Shown here: positions 1-11,642 of the stretch, in pieces
Position numbering within the stretch: position 1 is the stretch's first letter
Layout of the letters: each line of letters starts with the position of its first letter
Assembly (NCBI GenBank): GCA_964019425.1
Contig: OZ025834.1
Coordinates: forward strand, 715,452 to 779,451
Reading direction: 5' to 3'
Source of the DNA: Flectonema sp. DT1601
Taxonomy: Eukaryota > Euglenozoa > Diplonemea > Diplonemida > Diplonemidae
DNA length: 64,000 nucleotides
Notes under the pieces: model-generated
Database searches by the model: none
Seen by the model: the letters and a program-made list of their open reading frames with translations, nothing else
What the model was told of the DNA's origin: nothing
Program-made: the position numbers and the translations under genes

Positions 1-147
1 CAGTCACCTGTTCGGTTGGCTTCTCCGATCTCTCAAATATTACGACCAGCAATTGAACCTCCTCCGTCATCGATAGAATCACGTCCAGGTTGGTCAATTA
101 TTGAAGAAGAGGCCTGGAAGCAACTTGCCTGTCTAGGATCTGTGTAG
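1..147 (+). CDS. C-terminal end of a gene entering from the left
   Basis: The first reading frame is open from base 1 to a TAG at 145-147, giving the last 48 residues of a protein that begins outside the window. The tail is proline- and serine-rich (PIEPPPSS-type stretch, then PGWSIIEEEAW near the end), and no domain can be named from it. It lies on the same strand as all the following genes, and the next gene starts about 200 bases later. The case rests on an open frame with gene-like codon use and correct orientation, so it is moderately supported. It could be the 3' exon of any unknown protein. Confidence 0.55.
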   Translation, partial: QSPVRLASPISQILRPAIEPPPSSIESRPGWSIIEEEAWKQLACLGSV

Positions 148-351
148 TATTAAATAGGTTCTGTCAGAACTTGTGTTGTATTTGTACCAAACTATGTCAC
201 TACTGAGATACTTCTATTTACGTATTGTCTTCACTCAGGATTCAATAATATGTAAGGAAGGTATTAGATATTGTTAACCCTGCGTGTGTGTGTTGTGTAA
301 TATTGTATTGAATGTGTTGGTTTAGTTTTCTTTCACAGAATCGGCACACAA

Positions 352-1888
352 ATGACGTCACCTCGGCGGCGACGGAGGAACCAACAGGTTCCGGTCCTAA
401 CAGTTGATGTGTGGGTTCATTATGTGGTGGGTTATTTATCTCCGAGTGATATGTTGAAACTCGGACGAGTATCAAAAGCATTTGTAGACATTTCTTATAA
501 CATCGACTACTGGGATACTGTAATAGAGGAAGAAGTACCTGGTGACTCTCGTACTTGGTACTGGTCAAGACAAAGAGTGATGAGAAGTCTGAAGAGTCTG
601 CGTGGCGCAAGGGGACTTATCCAACAAACTAAAGCAACTTCACTAATTGAACTGAAATCAAAACAGAAGTCACAACCATTTACGATGGCAGTCCTATCAA
701 CTAATGGGAGGTTACTAATTCATAATTCTGGTTCAAAGATTCTTAAAATTGGAGGAACTGTTTCCATGAATGAGGATTTACTTCCACCAACTGAGTGCCC
801 ACCAACACCAAAATCAACAGCCTCTCAAAATGATGACGACGTCGTCTACCAACCAACTTACTCTTACCTTCATAAGAAGGAAGGTATTCTTGCTGTTGCT
901 TGTTCAGACCGTACTATCAAATTAATAGATGCTTGTACCGTAGAGAAAAGATCATACACAGTACTAAAACACATTAAGGCAAAACCAAAACAAGGACACT
1001 CAGCTCAGATAACTGGAATTGGAATGGATTCTCGTGCAGTCTACACATCTTCTTTTGATAAAACAGCCAGAGTATGGTCGAGAAGAACAGGTCAAACATT
1101 ATTTCGTGTACTTCATCCTGATGTGGTCACATCTTTAAAGGTTCAAGATGGTGAAGGAGGTCTCTTTTGCTCCCACAGTATCGGTAGTCACAGCGGAGGC
1201 GTCTCAGTTGTTAAGCTACACGACGCTGCTGCTGGACGAACGATAATTGATAACCTGGCTGTGAGTGCTATCCCTTCAGCTGTTGGTATGTTTATTTATT
1301 ATAATATTTTAAAGTCATCGTTTAGTTAATACAAAACATAAACACACAGGACATGGAGCACAACAAGCAGTTCTCTGTGGGTTAACTGATAACGGAACAA
1401 TACTATGGACTTCAATGAAATATGCTGTTGTTCCATTCGATTTAAGAACTGGTAATCACATCGGAGTAGTGTCGACAGGGTTAGGAGCTGGAAGCGCATT
1501 TCACATGGCGGAAGGGAGCAGCAGTTCTGGAGGAATGGTTTATGTTGGAGGTAGTGAAAGTGCACCAGGTATTAGTGGATGTGATACAAGAATGATGAAG
1601 AGAGTATTTCAAGTTGAGAACGCACACGATAAAGTTATAACATGTCTAGCAGCTGATACTTTTAATGGAACTCCTCACTTATTCTCAGCCTCTCGTGATG
1701 GTACTGTTCGTATTTGGGATACGCTATCAGGTAGTCGAGTTGCTTGTCTGTTTGAACACACTAATCGAGGTGGTATTCATAACATGACTTGGAATGGTCT
1801 TCAGCTTCTTACTCTTCGAAATCAGTCAGTTCAGGTTTTGGATTTCACCAGATACGCTTCTCCGTTATTTAAACTTGTGGTTGCATAA
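352..1888 (+). CDS. F-box / WD40 repeat protein (two exons)
   Basis: Exons 352-1285 and 1350-1888 join in frame (donor GTATGT, acceptor ACACAG) to give 490 aa. Residues about 15-60 have an F-box pattern (VDVWVHYVVGYLSPSDMLKL, then a WDTVI end). The rest carries WD40-type blades, including GHSAQITGIG...SFDKTARVW and a C-terminal blade with SASRDGTVRIWD. F-box/WD40 proteins normally act as substrate receptors of SCF ubiquitin ligases: the F-box binds Skp1 and the propeller binds the substrate. That role is inferred from the architecture. The AG at 337-338 after a pyrimidine tract lies 13 nt before the ATG and may be a trans-splice acceptor. The intron is 64 nt. The substrate and exact ortholog are not recognisable. 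Confidence 0.85.
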
Positions 1889-2707
1889 TTGGTTCATTAA
1901 TTTCTTATTATTCTAAGTTACGTTTTGTGGTTGTTGTCAGCGATTATTTGTTGATTTTCTTTTTTACCCTTTTTTTTGAAGGGACTTCGATTTAATTGTT
2001 GTACCGACGTAGTCGGAAAAGAAACTATTCAGATTGAAAGCCGATATTTCTTATGGTCATGATTTATTTTCCCCCGTGCGACAGGAATTTGTCTGCGTTC
2101 AACGAAATCCTGTCGCACGGGGAAAATAAATCACGACAGCTGCGTTCAACGAAATGTAAGGCTAATCTGAATGGTTTCTTTTTTTAAAATTTTTCATTTC
2201 AGCACATTTTTAACTTAATGCACACACAAGACATCGTTCTTTGTTTTTTTTTTTTTTTTTTAATCCTTAAAAATTTATTCGATTTACCGAGTTATTAATA
2301 TACAGAGTCGTACACATCTGATCACTGTGTGTGTGTTTCTCGATACTTATATCTGATGTTGGAAGTGAATTCAGAGTATTGGAATTAACTCATTGTATTA
2401 CCTTGTTAGTGGTCCTCTCTTGTCCCTTGCCTCTGATGGATGCCTCTGTATGGATGCGCGTCAAAAAAAAAAAAAAAAAAAAAAAAGAATAAATAAAAGG
2501 AAAACAGAATGTATTGATAATATTATTTAAAAAAAGTCGGGTTCTATTATTTATTGTTGCACGCCTAACCCTAAAAAACTGCTTTATAAGCGTTTGATGC
2601 CTACGAAAAACTAAAAAAAAACCTGTGTTGGGGAGGAACTTTTAGTAGTTTTGTATCAAGTGAGACGTAATTATAATATTTCTTATTTATTCAAAGGAAA
2701 ATAAAAA
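1889..2707. other. Intergenic region with poly-A/T tracts
   Basis: No gene is seen. The stretch contains the inverted repeat at 2060-2133, long T and A runs near 2242-2261 and 2463-2485, and a short AG-ending segment (2695-2696) just before the next ATG. Confidence 0.6.
2060..2155. repeat. Long near-perfect inverted repeat with direct repeat
   Basis: The arms 2060-2089 and 2105-2133 are reverse complements over about 28 bases with only one or two differences (core GTGCGACAGGA against TCCTGTCGCAC), separated by about 15 nt. The loop sequence CTGCGTTCAACGAAAT at 2093-2108 recurs at 2140-2155 directly after the right arm. The structure lies about 170 nt after the F-box/WD40 stop codon. It could form a stable RNA hairpin in the 3' UTR or be the remains of a small inverted-repeat transposon (MITE). 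No target-site duplication is obvious. Confidence 0.75.
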
Positions 2708-4056
2708 ATGACTGAGGTAGCAGTTAACCACACGAGGACTTTGTTCTTATCTCCTGATGTTCGACACAGTAAGACGATAGGTTCTGGTTCTATTGCGTGG
2801 GATATCTTGTCAAGAACTCAAGACTTAACTGATGGTCTAGAAAAGCTCAACGCCGTACGATCAAGAATGGCTGCTCGAGGACATGACATCCCTCACAAGT
2901 TAGAAGACGTAATTGACGATAAAGAAAGAAGTGATGAATTGATGACAAAATATTCACAACAAAGAGAAAGAGAAGTAGCAAGTTTAATACCACCGATGAG
3001 AGTTACTTTTGAAGAAGTTGGTGTCGGAGGAGGAATCGTATCAAATGAGAGATGGTATAAAAACACTCTTCATCAGACTGACTATGAAAGAACAATCCCA
3101 GAAGTAGTTGACTACAGTACTTCACAACGTAAGGAATATGAGACTGTCACTCTTCAACCAATTAAACAAACCGCAGGAATCATGGCAACAAGTAGTATGA
3201 CTATGGACCCGGAGGTGGCATTGCAGCCGATATTTAAAAACAAATCTGATCTTCTCTCTCGAGCGCCCAGATCTCCAACAGCTGCCCCCCAACCCCCAAA
3301 GCGTCAAATCCCACAAGTCACTCACATGCGTCTTGAAGGAGACGTTGGATCATTTTTGGAGACTATTCAGGGTAATAAAGTACTACAGACTTTAGACCTT
3401 TCTCACAATTATAAAATGGGTGATGAGGGGCTTGAATTAATTATCGATCAACTGTTTGCACATCCTTCGCTCACGGACGTCAATTTAAGCGGCTGCTGTA
3501 TCGGTGATGTTGCGGCTGAAAGGATTGGTATGTCTTTTTACCTTTATTCATATTCGATATTATTGAGAAGTTGTCTTTGTGTGATTTATTATTTCTACAA
3601 ACAGGGAGCCTCATGAACAGCGATCAAACTATTCGAGCTCTTGATCTTCGATGGAATGGTATCACTGAGATTGGTGGTCACTTTTTAAAGAAGTCATTGA
3701 ACTACTGTTCAACTATTCACACGATTCAACTCAAGTCTGATATGCTAAAGTTTCAAGTGAACAGAGACTCTAACACGGGTGCTTTGGGCATTGAAATCAA
3801 TCAATCTGGAATGATCACAAAACTACATCCTTACGTCAGCTATCACCAGGATGATAACGCCGTCCTGTTCCCAGGAATGGTGATAACTAAAATTGATAAA
3901 AAACGAGTGTCGTCTCGGAATGAAATTCAAAAGTACCTCGAAAAGAATCAAAGTGAATCTCATAAAGTCCGCGTTGTGTCGAATGTTGTACCGAAGAAGA
4001 CTCTCTCAAGAATTAAATTTAAACTGTGGGAGAATCAAGGACTATCTCCTTCTTGA
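2708..4056 (+). CDS. Leucine-rich repeat plus PDZ-like domain protein (two exons)
   Basis: Exons 2708-3527 and 3605-4056 join in phase (donor GTATGT, acceptor AAACAG; 77 nt intron) to give 423 aa. The N-terminal half is charged and unrecognised. About residues 215-330 form ribonuclease-inhibitor-type leucine-rich repeats (LQTLDLSHNYKMGDEGLELI, LTDVNLSGCCIGD, then IRALDLRWNGITEIGG). The C-terminal part resembles a PDZ domain (TGALGIEINQSG, then LFPGMVITKIDKKRV, where a GLGF-like carboxylate-binding loop is replaced by ALGI). LRR and PDZ modules both bind proteins or peptides, so a scaffold role is inferred; no enzyme signature is present. The intron falls inside the LRR region. The nearest upstream AG is at 2695-2696, 11 nt before the ATG. 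Confidence 0.8.
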
Positions 4057-4504
4057 GCTGTTTGAATAATTATCATCACCGACTGTACTAACTTAGTTGT
4101 GTTTTGTTAGATGTTTTTGTTTTGATTTTGGTGCCTTCTTGTGTAGCAGGCAACGAGAATCCCACAAGTTGTACTCTGAACTCTGAAATGAAGTGAAGGA
4201 GAACTTATTGTACCAAATGAATACTTGCTGTAATAGATTGTTATTTTATTAATTAATGGCTGTACTATCCTTCGTTGGGTTTTCTTCTTACGCACTTGAG
4301 AGTAAAATGATCCCTTTCTTAAATTAAGGTTGTCAGCCATTGGTTTATTATTATTTTCTTGTTAACTTGATTTGTATTTTTACTTTCACATGTCTGCTGT
4401 TGTCACATCATTCACTCGTCAGGTAACATGTTTTTAGGTTTGATGGAGGCTTTCTAGTTTACTAAATTGATAATTACATTATTTACTTCCCTTCTCAGTT
4501 ACTA

Positions 4505-6172
4505 ATGGTGACCATGACATACGTTGATGAACATGTTGACGTCATTGACCGCGAGGAGGACAGCTCAAGTGAATGGGATGACGAATACACTCCTCTGAAT
4601 GGAGAGCTGCTTCGTTGCAGCGACAAAGAGCTGAGGCGGAGTGCAATTTTTTGCGGATTTTTCAACCTGACGAAAGCATTCTTAGGGGCTGCCGGATTCG
4701 CTCTCCCATACGCACTTTCTCAGGGTGGTCTTGTTGCAGGTCTGAGTAGTATGTTGGTCTTCGCATTCGCATCTGCTCACACACTAAAATTATTACAACG
4801 TTGTCGTATGATTCTAACACATCCTTCATGGATGCACGGCCAGCCAATGGTTAACCCGACATATGTTGATATTGGTAGTGCTGCATTTGGTAAACAAGGT
4901 CGTATCGCAGTTATCTTTGGAATTATTGCGATGTCTTTAGGTGTTTGTAGTGCTTACTTAGTATTTATTGGAAAGACATTACACAGCGTCTTTGAGAGAT
5001 TTGGATTCACTCCTGGGGTTGATGGAATGCCTTCACAAATGCCGGCATTGTTGATGTCATTACCGCTAGCGATATTAATTTCCCTTTTGGGAAGATGGGA
5101 CTCATTTCTGACTTGTAGTTCCGCATGTGGTCTTGCGATGATATCGTCAGCGATGATAATTGTTTCTATCTACGCAATCTTTAATGGAGCTGGTCGGGAA
5201 TGGTCAAATTTCTCGCCGGGTGCCCCTCTCTATGTTGATCCTACACACTACCCCGTCTTCTTTGGAAACGCTGCTTTCTTGTTTTGTATTCACACTGTTG
5301 CGATCCCTGTTGCTCAGAGCATCGAGAAGATTGTAAACGAAAAGTTAAAAGACAAGAAGAACGGACTTCGTGTGGAAGTTGTTTCTGGTGATGCCCCTGT
5401 CCATAATAATGAGAAGAAACCACTTTTGGGAACACCTTCGACACCTGCTTTGTCACAAAAGAGTAGTTTCAGTGCCCTGACTCCAGGTATGTGCGCTAAG
5501 TTATCAGCAACTCATATAAATGATGAAGACAATGAGCCGGCGACAATTTGTGTTGCGAAGATGTACTTTAAAGCAGTTAACTACAGTGTGGCTCTGGTCT
5601 GTATCAGTAACATGTTGTTTGCGGGGATCTGCTACACCGCTTTTAAAGATATGACTAAGGAATCTGTCATTGATAATTGGGTTACTACCTGCTCATCTCC
5701 GATGTGTAAAACAGGTTTTGTTACAGCTGTTCAACTTTTACTAATTGTTGATATTGTTACTACTTATGCTTTGTTCTTACAACCAATTACTCAGCTGCTT
5801 GAAGAACTGTTGTGGCCTACAGAGAAGTCAAAGCTTTCTAGAAGTTGTTTTATAAAGCTAAACGTTGTTGTTCTAACCAGTGTGTTGTCTCTTACTATTC
5901 CTCATTTTGCCTTAGCATCAGGTCTGGTTGGTGCCGTGGCCAACACGTTACTCGGTCTGATATTACCTCCAATAATGTTCTTAAAGCTTCGTGGAATGCT
6001 TCCTGTTAGCACTACTAATTCGTATGACTCAGAGGCACCGTTGACGTGGGTTAGAGAAAACCGAATTACGAAACGTCAGATGTTTGTTAATATTTTAATT
6101 AGTGTGTTTGGAGTTGTTCTTATGTTCTTGTCAGGTACCATGACTTTAGTTAAGATAATTCAACTGAAATAA
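4505..6172 (+). CDS. Amino acid/auxin permease (AAAP) family transporter
   Basis: A single 555-aa exon. After an acidic cytosolic N terminus (residues 1-50, many D/E), the sequence has about 11 hydrophobic segments. The first is the family-typical helix with GAAGFALPYALSQGG, matching the start of the SLC32/36/38 (AAAP) fold. A hydrophilic loop of about 90 residues (about 275-355) separates the two halves, and the last helices end close to the C terminus. Members carry amino acids across plasma or vacuolar membranes by H+ or Na+ coupling; substrate and membrane cannot be read from the sequence. The AG at 4497-4498, after a CTTCCCTTCTC tract, lies only 6 nt before the ATG. The gene is intact and its length is usual for the family. 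Confidence 0.88.
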   Translation: MVTMTYVDEHVDVIDREEDSSSEWDDEYTPLNGELLRCSDKELRRSAIFCGFFNLTKAFLGAAGFALPYALSQGGLVAGLSSMLVFAFASAHTLKLLQRCRMILTHPSWMHGQPMVNPTYVDIGSAAFGKQGRIAVIFGIIAMSLGVCSAYLVFIGKTLHSVFERFGFTPGVDGMPSQMPALLMSLPLAILISLLGRWDSFLTCSSACGLAMISSAMIIVSIYAIFNGAGREWSNFSPGAPLYVDPTHYPVFFGNAAFLFCIHTVAIPVAQSIEKIVNEKLKDKKNGLRVEVVSGDAPVHNNEKKPLLGTPSTPALSQKSSFSALTPGMCAKLSATHINDEDNEPATICVAKMYFKAVNYSVALVCISNMLFAGICYTAFKDMTKESVIDNWVTTCSSPMCKTGFVTAVQLLLIVDIVTTYALFLQPITQLLEELLWPTEKSKLSRSCFIKLNVVVLTSVLSLTIPHFALASGLVGAVANTLLGLILPPIMFLKLRGMLPVSTTNSYDSEAPLTWVRENRITKRQMFVNILISVFGVVLMFLSGTMTLVKIIQLK

Positions 6173-8596
6173 TTATTGTGAAGGACTGGATCAGTTTCTG
6201 AACAACTCTTCAGATGTATTCCAACACCAACTGTAAGTTGACTATTCAGTCAAGTGATCGACTGTTTACAGAATGAAGCTTTTAGCATCACGAATCTCAT
6301 TGACCTTTTGATGCGTCTTGGTTAGCTATTCAGGTCCTTTAATTTACGATCGAAAATGAGTGCCCCCAACGACGATGGTTGTAGAGCGAATTGACTTTCA
6401 GGTTATTCTTTTTTTTTTTCTTTTCATCCCCCCTTTTTTTCCACACAACACATTCAATTAGTCTATCAAAAAGATTACCCCTCCAGACGGTTTGGTAGTC
6501 AGACTTTTATTTTATCTTATTTTTGCATAAGAAGTACTGCTCCAACTAAGAACTACTTCAAAATGTTGCTCTTCAAGGTACTGAAAGATATTGTGTGCGG
6601 AGAGTGAAGCATGAATCAATAAAAGTTTCAACATCTCCCCAACACTGATTTCTACCATCACAAACACTACTTGAAGGTGTTTTATAACCACCTCTCGGAC
6701 AACTACTGGATTGCGACTTCTTTAACGTTGACGTCTTTGTGTGCACACTTGAGTAAATGAGGGTCCCTTGCAAAATGCAAGATTCATTACTTTTCGTGTG
6801 CTTGAGGTGATAAACGTTATGATTCGCTTTGCGGTTCTCTTGCGATGAACAGCTGCCATGTGAAACTGCTGGTGGCTAAAGATTCACATTCTAACCTATT
6901 ACCCGAAGGAGAATAGAACTACGAGAGAAAGTAATTATTTTAATCAATCTGGTTCATGTTGTTTACTTTATCTCTCGAGGCTATTCATGTTAGGAAATGA
7001 AAAAGAGTAGTTGTGATGCAGATTTTCTACATTTTTTCCCCTTTTCCATTTTGCTTTTACTATTCGCCTCTCAGCCGCTAGTTGTTTGTCGTGAACATCG
7101 TTACTTTCTTATTTAATAAAAAGGGGAGACAAAAAAAGAAGAGGGAAAAAAAAAAATCACTTTTCAGTCCGCCTCGTGGCTTGACTGTTATTGTGAAAAT
7201 GCTTTTCTTTAATTCTAACATTTTATAGATGGCTATTACCCGTACTTTGCCTTTGCCTACCAGCGCATAAGTAGCCTGTATCCACTCCTTTTTTCTTTTT
7301 TTATTCCCGTTTTCGTTCTTTTTTTGTGGGTAGTTCTCCACACTACATTTATTACTAGTTTTTTATTTTATTTTATTTTCTTCTTCCCGATAGATTGATC
7401 GGTTTTTTTTTTTTTTTAATTTCTTTTTTTTACATGTTGTATGTTGTAATACAACGATCCTGCCTGAGGGTACTCACAGAGCACCTGCTGAAAGTGCGTC
7501 CTCTTCGGGACTATTCTTTGCCAGCAAAAATATCTGATGAGTTGTGCTTCTTCCTCTCTATTTTAATTTTTTTTATTTTGTCAACTGTTCTGGCGGGATA
7601 TCAAAGCGAATAAAACTAAAGTAAGTTAGTTTGTTAGGTCGAAAACTTTATTAAATTGAAGGAACGTAAAGTCTGGACTGACTGACTTCTTTTGTTCTCA
7701 TATTCCTGCTGAGTAGTATATTTTTATTTATTAATTGAAAACATAATATTATTCTAATTTAAAAAAAAAAAAAAGGTTTATCAGGTTAGATTCTAATAAC
7801 AATAAATCTATAGAGCGTGAAATGTTATAATTAGAAATTTAAGAATTGTCTCACAGACTGCTGCTACGCATTCAAAACAGGTCACTAAGGCCTGTGATCC
7901 CTTGTTGCAGTCTTCGTGGTCATGTGATGTAGTCTATATAACATTTTACTCTTCTCTATTTCGTATTTTCGTAGGTTGGTGTTTTTTCTTATTACTAATA
8001 TTTGTTTTTTATTTTTTCTTCCCAACAGCTGTCAATTTTTGATGATGTTAATTAACGAAGTACTTCACTTTTCGGAGAGTTTTTTTTTTTTTTCTGTAGT
8101 ATCGGACAACAAGAGAGAGAGAGAAAAAAAAAAAAAAAAAGGGAAAGAAAATGAATTTGTCAGTACACGCCGCTCCTTGCTGGGATTTTCTTTTTTCCAC
8201 TGTCTACTGTGATCTCCATTGTGATGTTATGATTGCCTTTATTTTATTTTATTTTCTTTTTTTCTTTTTTCCCTTCGTTCTCTTTCTCTGTTTATTTCTG
8301 CACCAAGCGAGCTATATCAATAAGATAACAAACATAGGCAGCAAGTCGGCCCTTTTTAGTTATTCCTCGCATTGTGCTTATTATTATCCTTTTGGACGTT
8401 TGCGTGAAGCGTTGTCACTTTTTTTTTTTTGCTTTTTTTTGTTTTTCCGGAAAAACGTTCGTTTCCCCTTCCAAGTCACGATCAGATTTGCGGGAAAAGG
8501 GAGAAAAAAAAAAAAGGCTTCACGCTGCATTAATTGAAAGTCTACTGGGTGCAATCTTTTTGTCCTTAACCACTTCATTCCTTCATATTTGTGAAA

Positions 8597-8637
8597 AAAC
8601 TACCTTAGTCGTTTACTAAGGTGGCGAGTGTGGTGTG
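8597..8637 (+). repeat. Hairpin repeat unit 1 (GGCGAGTGTG tail)
   Basis: The stem ACCTTAGT (8602-8609) pairs fully with ACTAAGGT (8615-8622) across a 5-nt loop. It is followed by the tail GGCGAGTGTGGTGTG (8623-8637) and preceded by AACT. All 8 base pairs are canonical. Confidence 0.6.
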
Positions 8638-8764
8638 ATTATCTGGTGCAAAAGAGAGAGAGAATGAAGAAGGAAAAGAAAAAAAAAAGATCAGCTGCAG
8701 CGCAGCACTTGTTGTCGAACATTAGTAAGTTTGAGTAACGTATTGTTGAAAATATTTTCTTGTG

Positions 8765-8806
8765 TAACTACTGCAGTCTCAATACTACGGTGGCGAGTGT
8801 GGTGTG
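8765..8806 (+). repeat. Hairpin repeat unit 2
   Basis: The stem ACTGCAGT (8770-8777) pairs with ACTACGGT (8784-8791) at 7 of 8 positions, including one G-U, across a 6-nt loop. The tail GGCGAGTGTGGTGTG (8792-8806) is identical to that of unit 1. AACT again precedes the stem. Confidence 0.6.
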
Positions 8807-9126
8807 AATTTTTTCGTATGGAAGCAGAAGAGGAAAAAAAAAATAAAACTTCCAAAAAAAAAAAAAAAATTAAAAAAAAAAAAAAAATGTATTAAAAATT
8901 AAAATAACAATACCGCAGTCGTTTCCCAAACTCAACTGTTTGACTGATGACATTATTGATGAGGAAGTGTTTTTTTTTGCTTTGATTTTTCATAGTTTAA
9001 GTCCTGGTGATGTGTGGCTGTGAAAATAATTACAAAAATAATGCAACTTCACATTGTGTTGTCTCTTTCAAAAAAGAAAAGAAAAAAGAGAAATTTTCGT
9101 CAGGGTTCACTTCCCTGTCTGTGCTT

Positions 9127-9166
9127 AACTACTTCAGTCCTATACTGAGGTGGCGAGTGTGGCGTG
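9127..9166 (+). repeat. Hairpin repeat unit 3
   Basis: The stem ACTTCAGT (9131-9138) pairs with ACTGAGGT (9144-9151) at all 8 positions, including one G-U, across a 5-nt loop. The tail GGCGAGTGTGGCGTG (9152-9166) differs from units 1 and 2 by one base. Confidence 0.6.
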
Positions 9167-9567
9167 GCCTACTTTGCATATTAAATGGAAAAACACTTCA
9201 CAGTGTTTGATACTTAACGATGACAGCATCTTATCATTTTAGCAACCTGTTTGATAGGATCACTTCTTGTTCCTTTTTCATTTTATTAAGATTTAAAAAA
9301 ACAAAGGAAAAAAAAAAAAAGAGAAGGTAAAACAATAATAAATAAACCATATTCTTATCACTTTGAAATTATGTCTCCTTCTGTTTAAAATTGTTTATTG
9401 GCAAAAAAAAAAAAAAAAAAAAAAAAAAGAAAAGAAGAAAAAAAAAATTATCATGAATGAATTCCTTTTTGTACTACTGTGGTCTCTACGAAGGGTAGCT
9501 CGCGTGTTTATTTGATGAAAAAAAAAAAAAAAAAAACTGAAAAACTGCAATTAGTTTTCAATTGTTT

Positions 9568-9604
9568 AATTACTCTGGCAGCTTTAGCCAAAGTAGCGAG
9601 CGTG
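9568..9604 (+). repeat. Hairpin repeat unit 4 (divergent)
   Basis: The stem ACTCTGGC (9572-9579) pairs with GCCAAAGT (9587-9594) at 7 of 8 positions. The stem sequence differs strongly from units 1-3 while pairing is kept. The tail AGCGAGCGTG (9595-9604) is conserved. Confidence 0.5.
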
Positions 9605-9699
9605 CAATTTCTCTTCTTTCATGTCAAAAACCTGCTAGTAATGATTAAACACTAGAGTACGGTAAGTAAAGTCGCTCTCTGTTTTCTTGCTAGGTGTGT

Positions 9700-9731
9700 G
9701 CTTTTAATTTATTTCAAAAGTAGCGAGTGTG
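9700..9731 (+). repeat. Hairpin repeat unit 5 (weak)
   Basis: GCTTTT (9700-9705) pairs with AAAAGT (9716-9721), followed by the tail AGCGAGTGTG (9722-9731). The stem is short and A/T only, so the tail is the main evidence that this unit belongs to the family. Confidence 0.4.
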
Positions 9732-11642
9732 TTGTATTTGAATTACTACGGACAAGATAATAAATACCAAAAAAGGTCATCTTCGTGTTCGTTTCTTGTT
9801 ACGAGCGTGCAACTGTATAACTACTTTTTAGCATTAGTATGTGCACCTGTTCTAAATATTTAATACTCCCCTATAGGTCAATTTCAAATAAGAAACAGGA
9901 AGAGTTAATTTCATTTTTTTTTTTTTTTGCCTTTTCTTAAATATTTATTTTTAGAAATATAATTTTTTTTTATTTCCCTAAGTAGGTTGTGTTACGACAA
10001 CTTGAATAAAAAAAAGTGAGTCCTCGTATAGCAACTGCTTACCTACTTTTACATTACTGGCGCAAGCGTGTTACGTGAACTGGTCTGTGTGATCTAAACC
10101 GCTGTAGTTTGTTTTTATGGTGGTTTGCATGCGGCATTCCATAGAACGAAGATACAAAGAAAGATGAAATGAAAAAAAAAAAAAAAAAACGTCAAAGTAT
10201 GACGGTGTGTGTGTGAAGCCTCGTTGCTTTTCGATGTGTGTGGAGTAGTATTTTCCAAACGAACGAAAGAAAGAAATAAATAATTTTAAAAAAAAAAAAA
10301 AAAAAAAAGCAAAGTAAAGTAAATAAGTGCGAATACGCGCACAAAAAAAAAAAAAAAAAAAAAAGAAGCTGTACCTCCTTTTCTTACGTTTGTTTTGTGG
10401 TCAAAAATTATCCTCAATGTGCCTCGCGGCTGGGGGGTCGAGAGTGGTTGTGTTTATATTTATTTTATTTTTATGTTTAAAATCTTTCACGCTGTAAAAT
10501 CCTACATCATTACAACTGCTGAATTAGTGAAGGTTTTGTAAGAAAGGTTTATGATACCTTATTTTTTTTTTTTTTTTTTTAAAAAAGATCCAAATAATTA
10601 CAGAAAGGGAGAACATTAAATACAACCCTTCAATCAGTCTCTATGTTTTGTATGTCGGAGATTAATTACTTTGACAATGTGGTATGAAGTGACCAACAGA
10701 CTTCCAAAGTCTGTTGTAATTATAATTAGTTCGAATTTTATTTTTTGAAGAGATAGAACAATCCTGGAACCGAGTAAGGTGATGGTTTACTTTTACGATT
10801 GTGTTATCTTCTGCTGGTTTGTTTGGTGTTCAAACCGACTTAACATTATTATCAATGGACTGGTGAAGATGCATTTAAGAAAAAAAGGAAAAACCAACCC
10901 CACAATGGTGTCTATATTCTATTTCCTTTATTTTTTCACTCTGATGCTCTCTCTTTATTCCTCTGCAGGACGTGATTGTCCATTGCCGTGTCGTAGTTTG
11001 ATACATCAGTTAGCAATGTACTCTCTTCCCTTTTTCTTTCGGTGTTATACAGAGAACAGTGTAGTACATGTTATTGTTGTGATTGTTTTATTCAACAATG
11101 AGTTGTGTAGATGTTCGTTGAGTCTGTTTGCGTATTTGATGCCTTCGGAGATGAAGCATCCGTTATGGGGGAAGAATGAAGGAAAGAAAGAAAAAAAAAA
11201 AAAAAAAACTTCCCCCTTTTTTTTTTTTTTTTTTTTTTTTTTGAAAAATAACACCGACATCGTCGTTGGTGTAATTGTGTCAAAATCGCAAAAACGCGTT
11301 GGTCAATTCAGAGTATTGATCATCGGAAAGCGTCTTCTTTTTTTCGTTCTCCCTATCTCCCGGACGCACTGTGTTGGATTTTCCGGACAGGGGTGTTGGG
11401 ATTATTGTCTGTTTTTGTTTCTTGTATCGCGAATTAAATATCTTTTTTATTAACTTACAGACCAACAGCACTTATCCGGAAAAGGTAGAACGCTATCGAT
11501 GAGAATCCACGCTCACATTGATGAGGCAGAGCAATGTGTGTTTTATATGTTTTTTTCTTTTGTGTCTTGGCTCGATGAATCATATATCATTATGAGTATG
11601 CTTTAATAAGTAATTATTCACTTTAACAGATAAAAGAAAAGT

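Larger units (their letters stand above)
6173..11642. other. 5.4 kb gene-poor stretch rich in A/T runs
   Basis: No convincing coding region was found. Open frames here are short, low in complexity (runs of Lys or Phe from poly-A/T), and overlap on both strands. The stretch contains many homopolymer runs of 10-25 bases. It also holds a family of small hairpins with a conserved GCGAGTGTG tail between 8597 and 9731 (listed separately), with weaker tail-like traces near 9486, 9804 and 10062. Candidate roles are a long non-coding transcript, a replication or segregation element, or simple decay. The sequence alone does not decide. Confidence 0.6.

Noticed and set aside
7976-8619. Several overlapping short frames on both strands
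   Set aside because: They are rich in Phe/Lys from homopolymers with no domain or codon-use support.
10779-11453. 224-codon plus-strand frame in the gene-poor stretch
   Set aside because: It is hydrophobic and low in complexity, contains Lys and Phe runs from poly-A/T, has no recognisable domain, and overlapping frames exist on the other strand.
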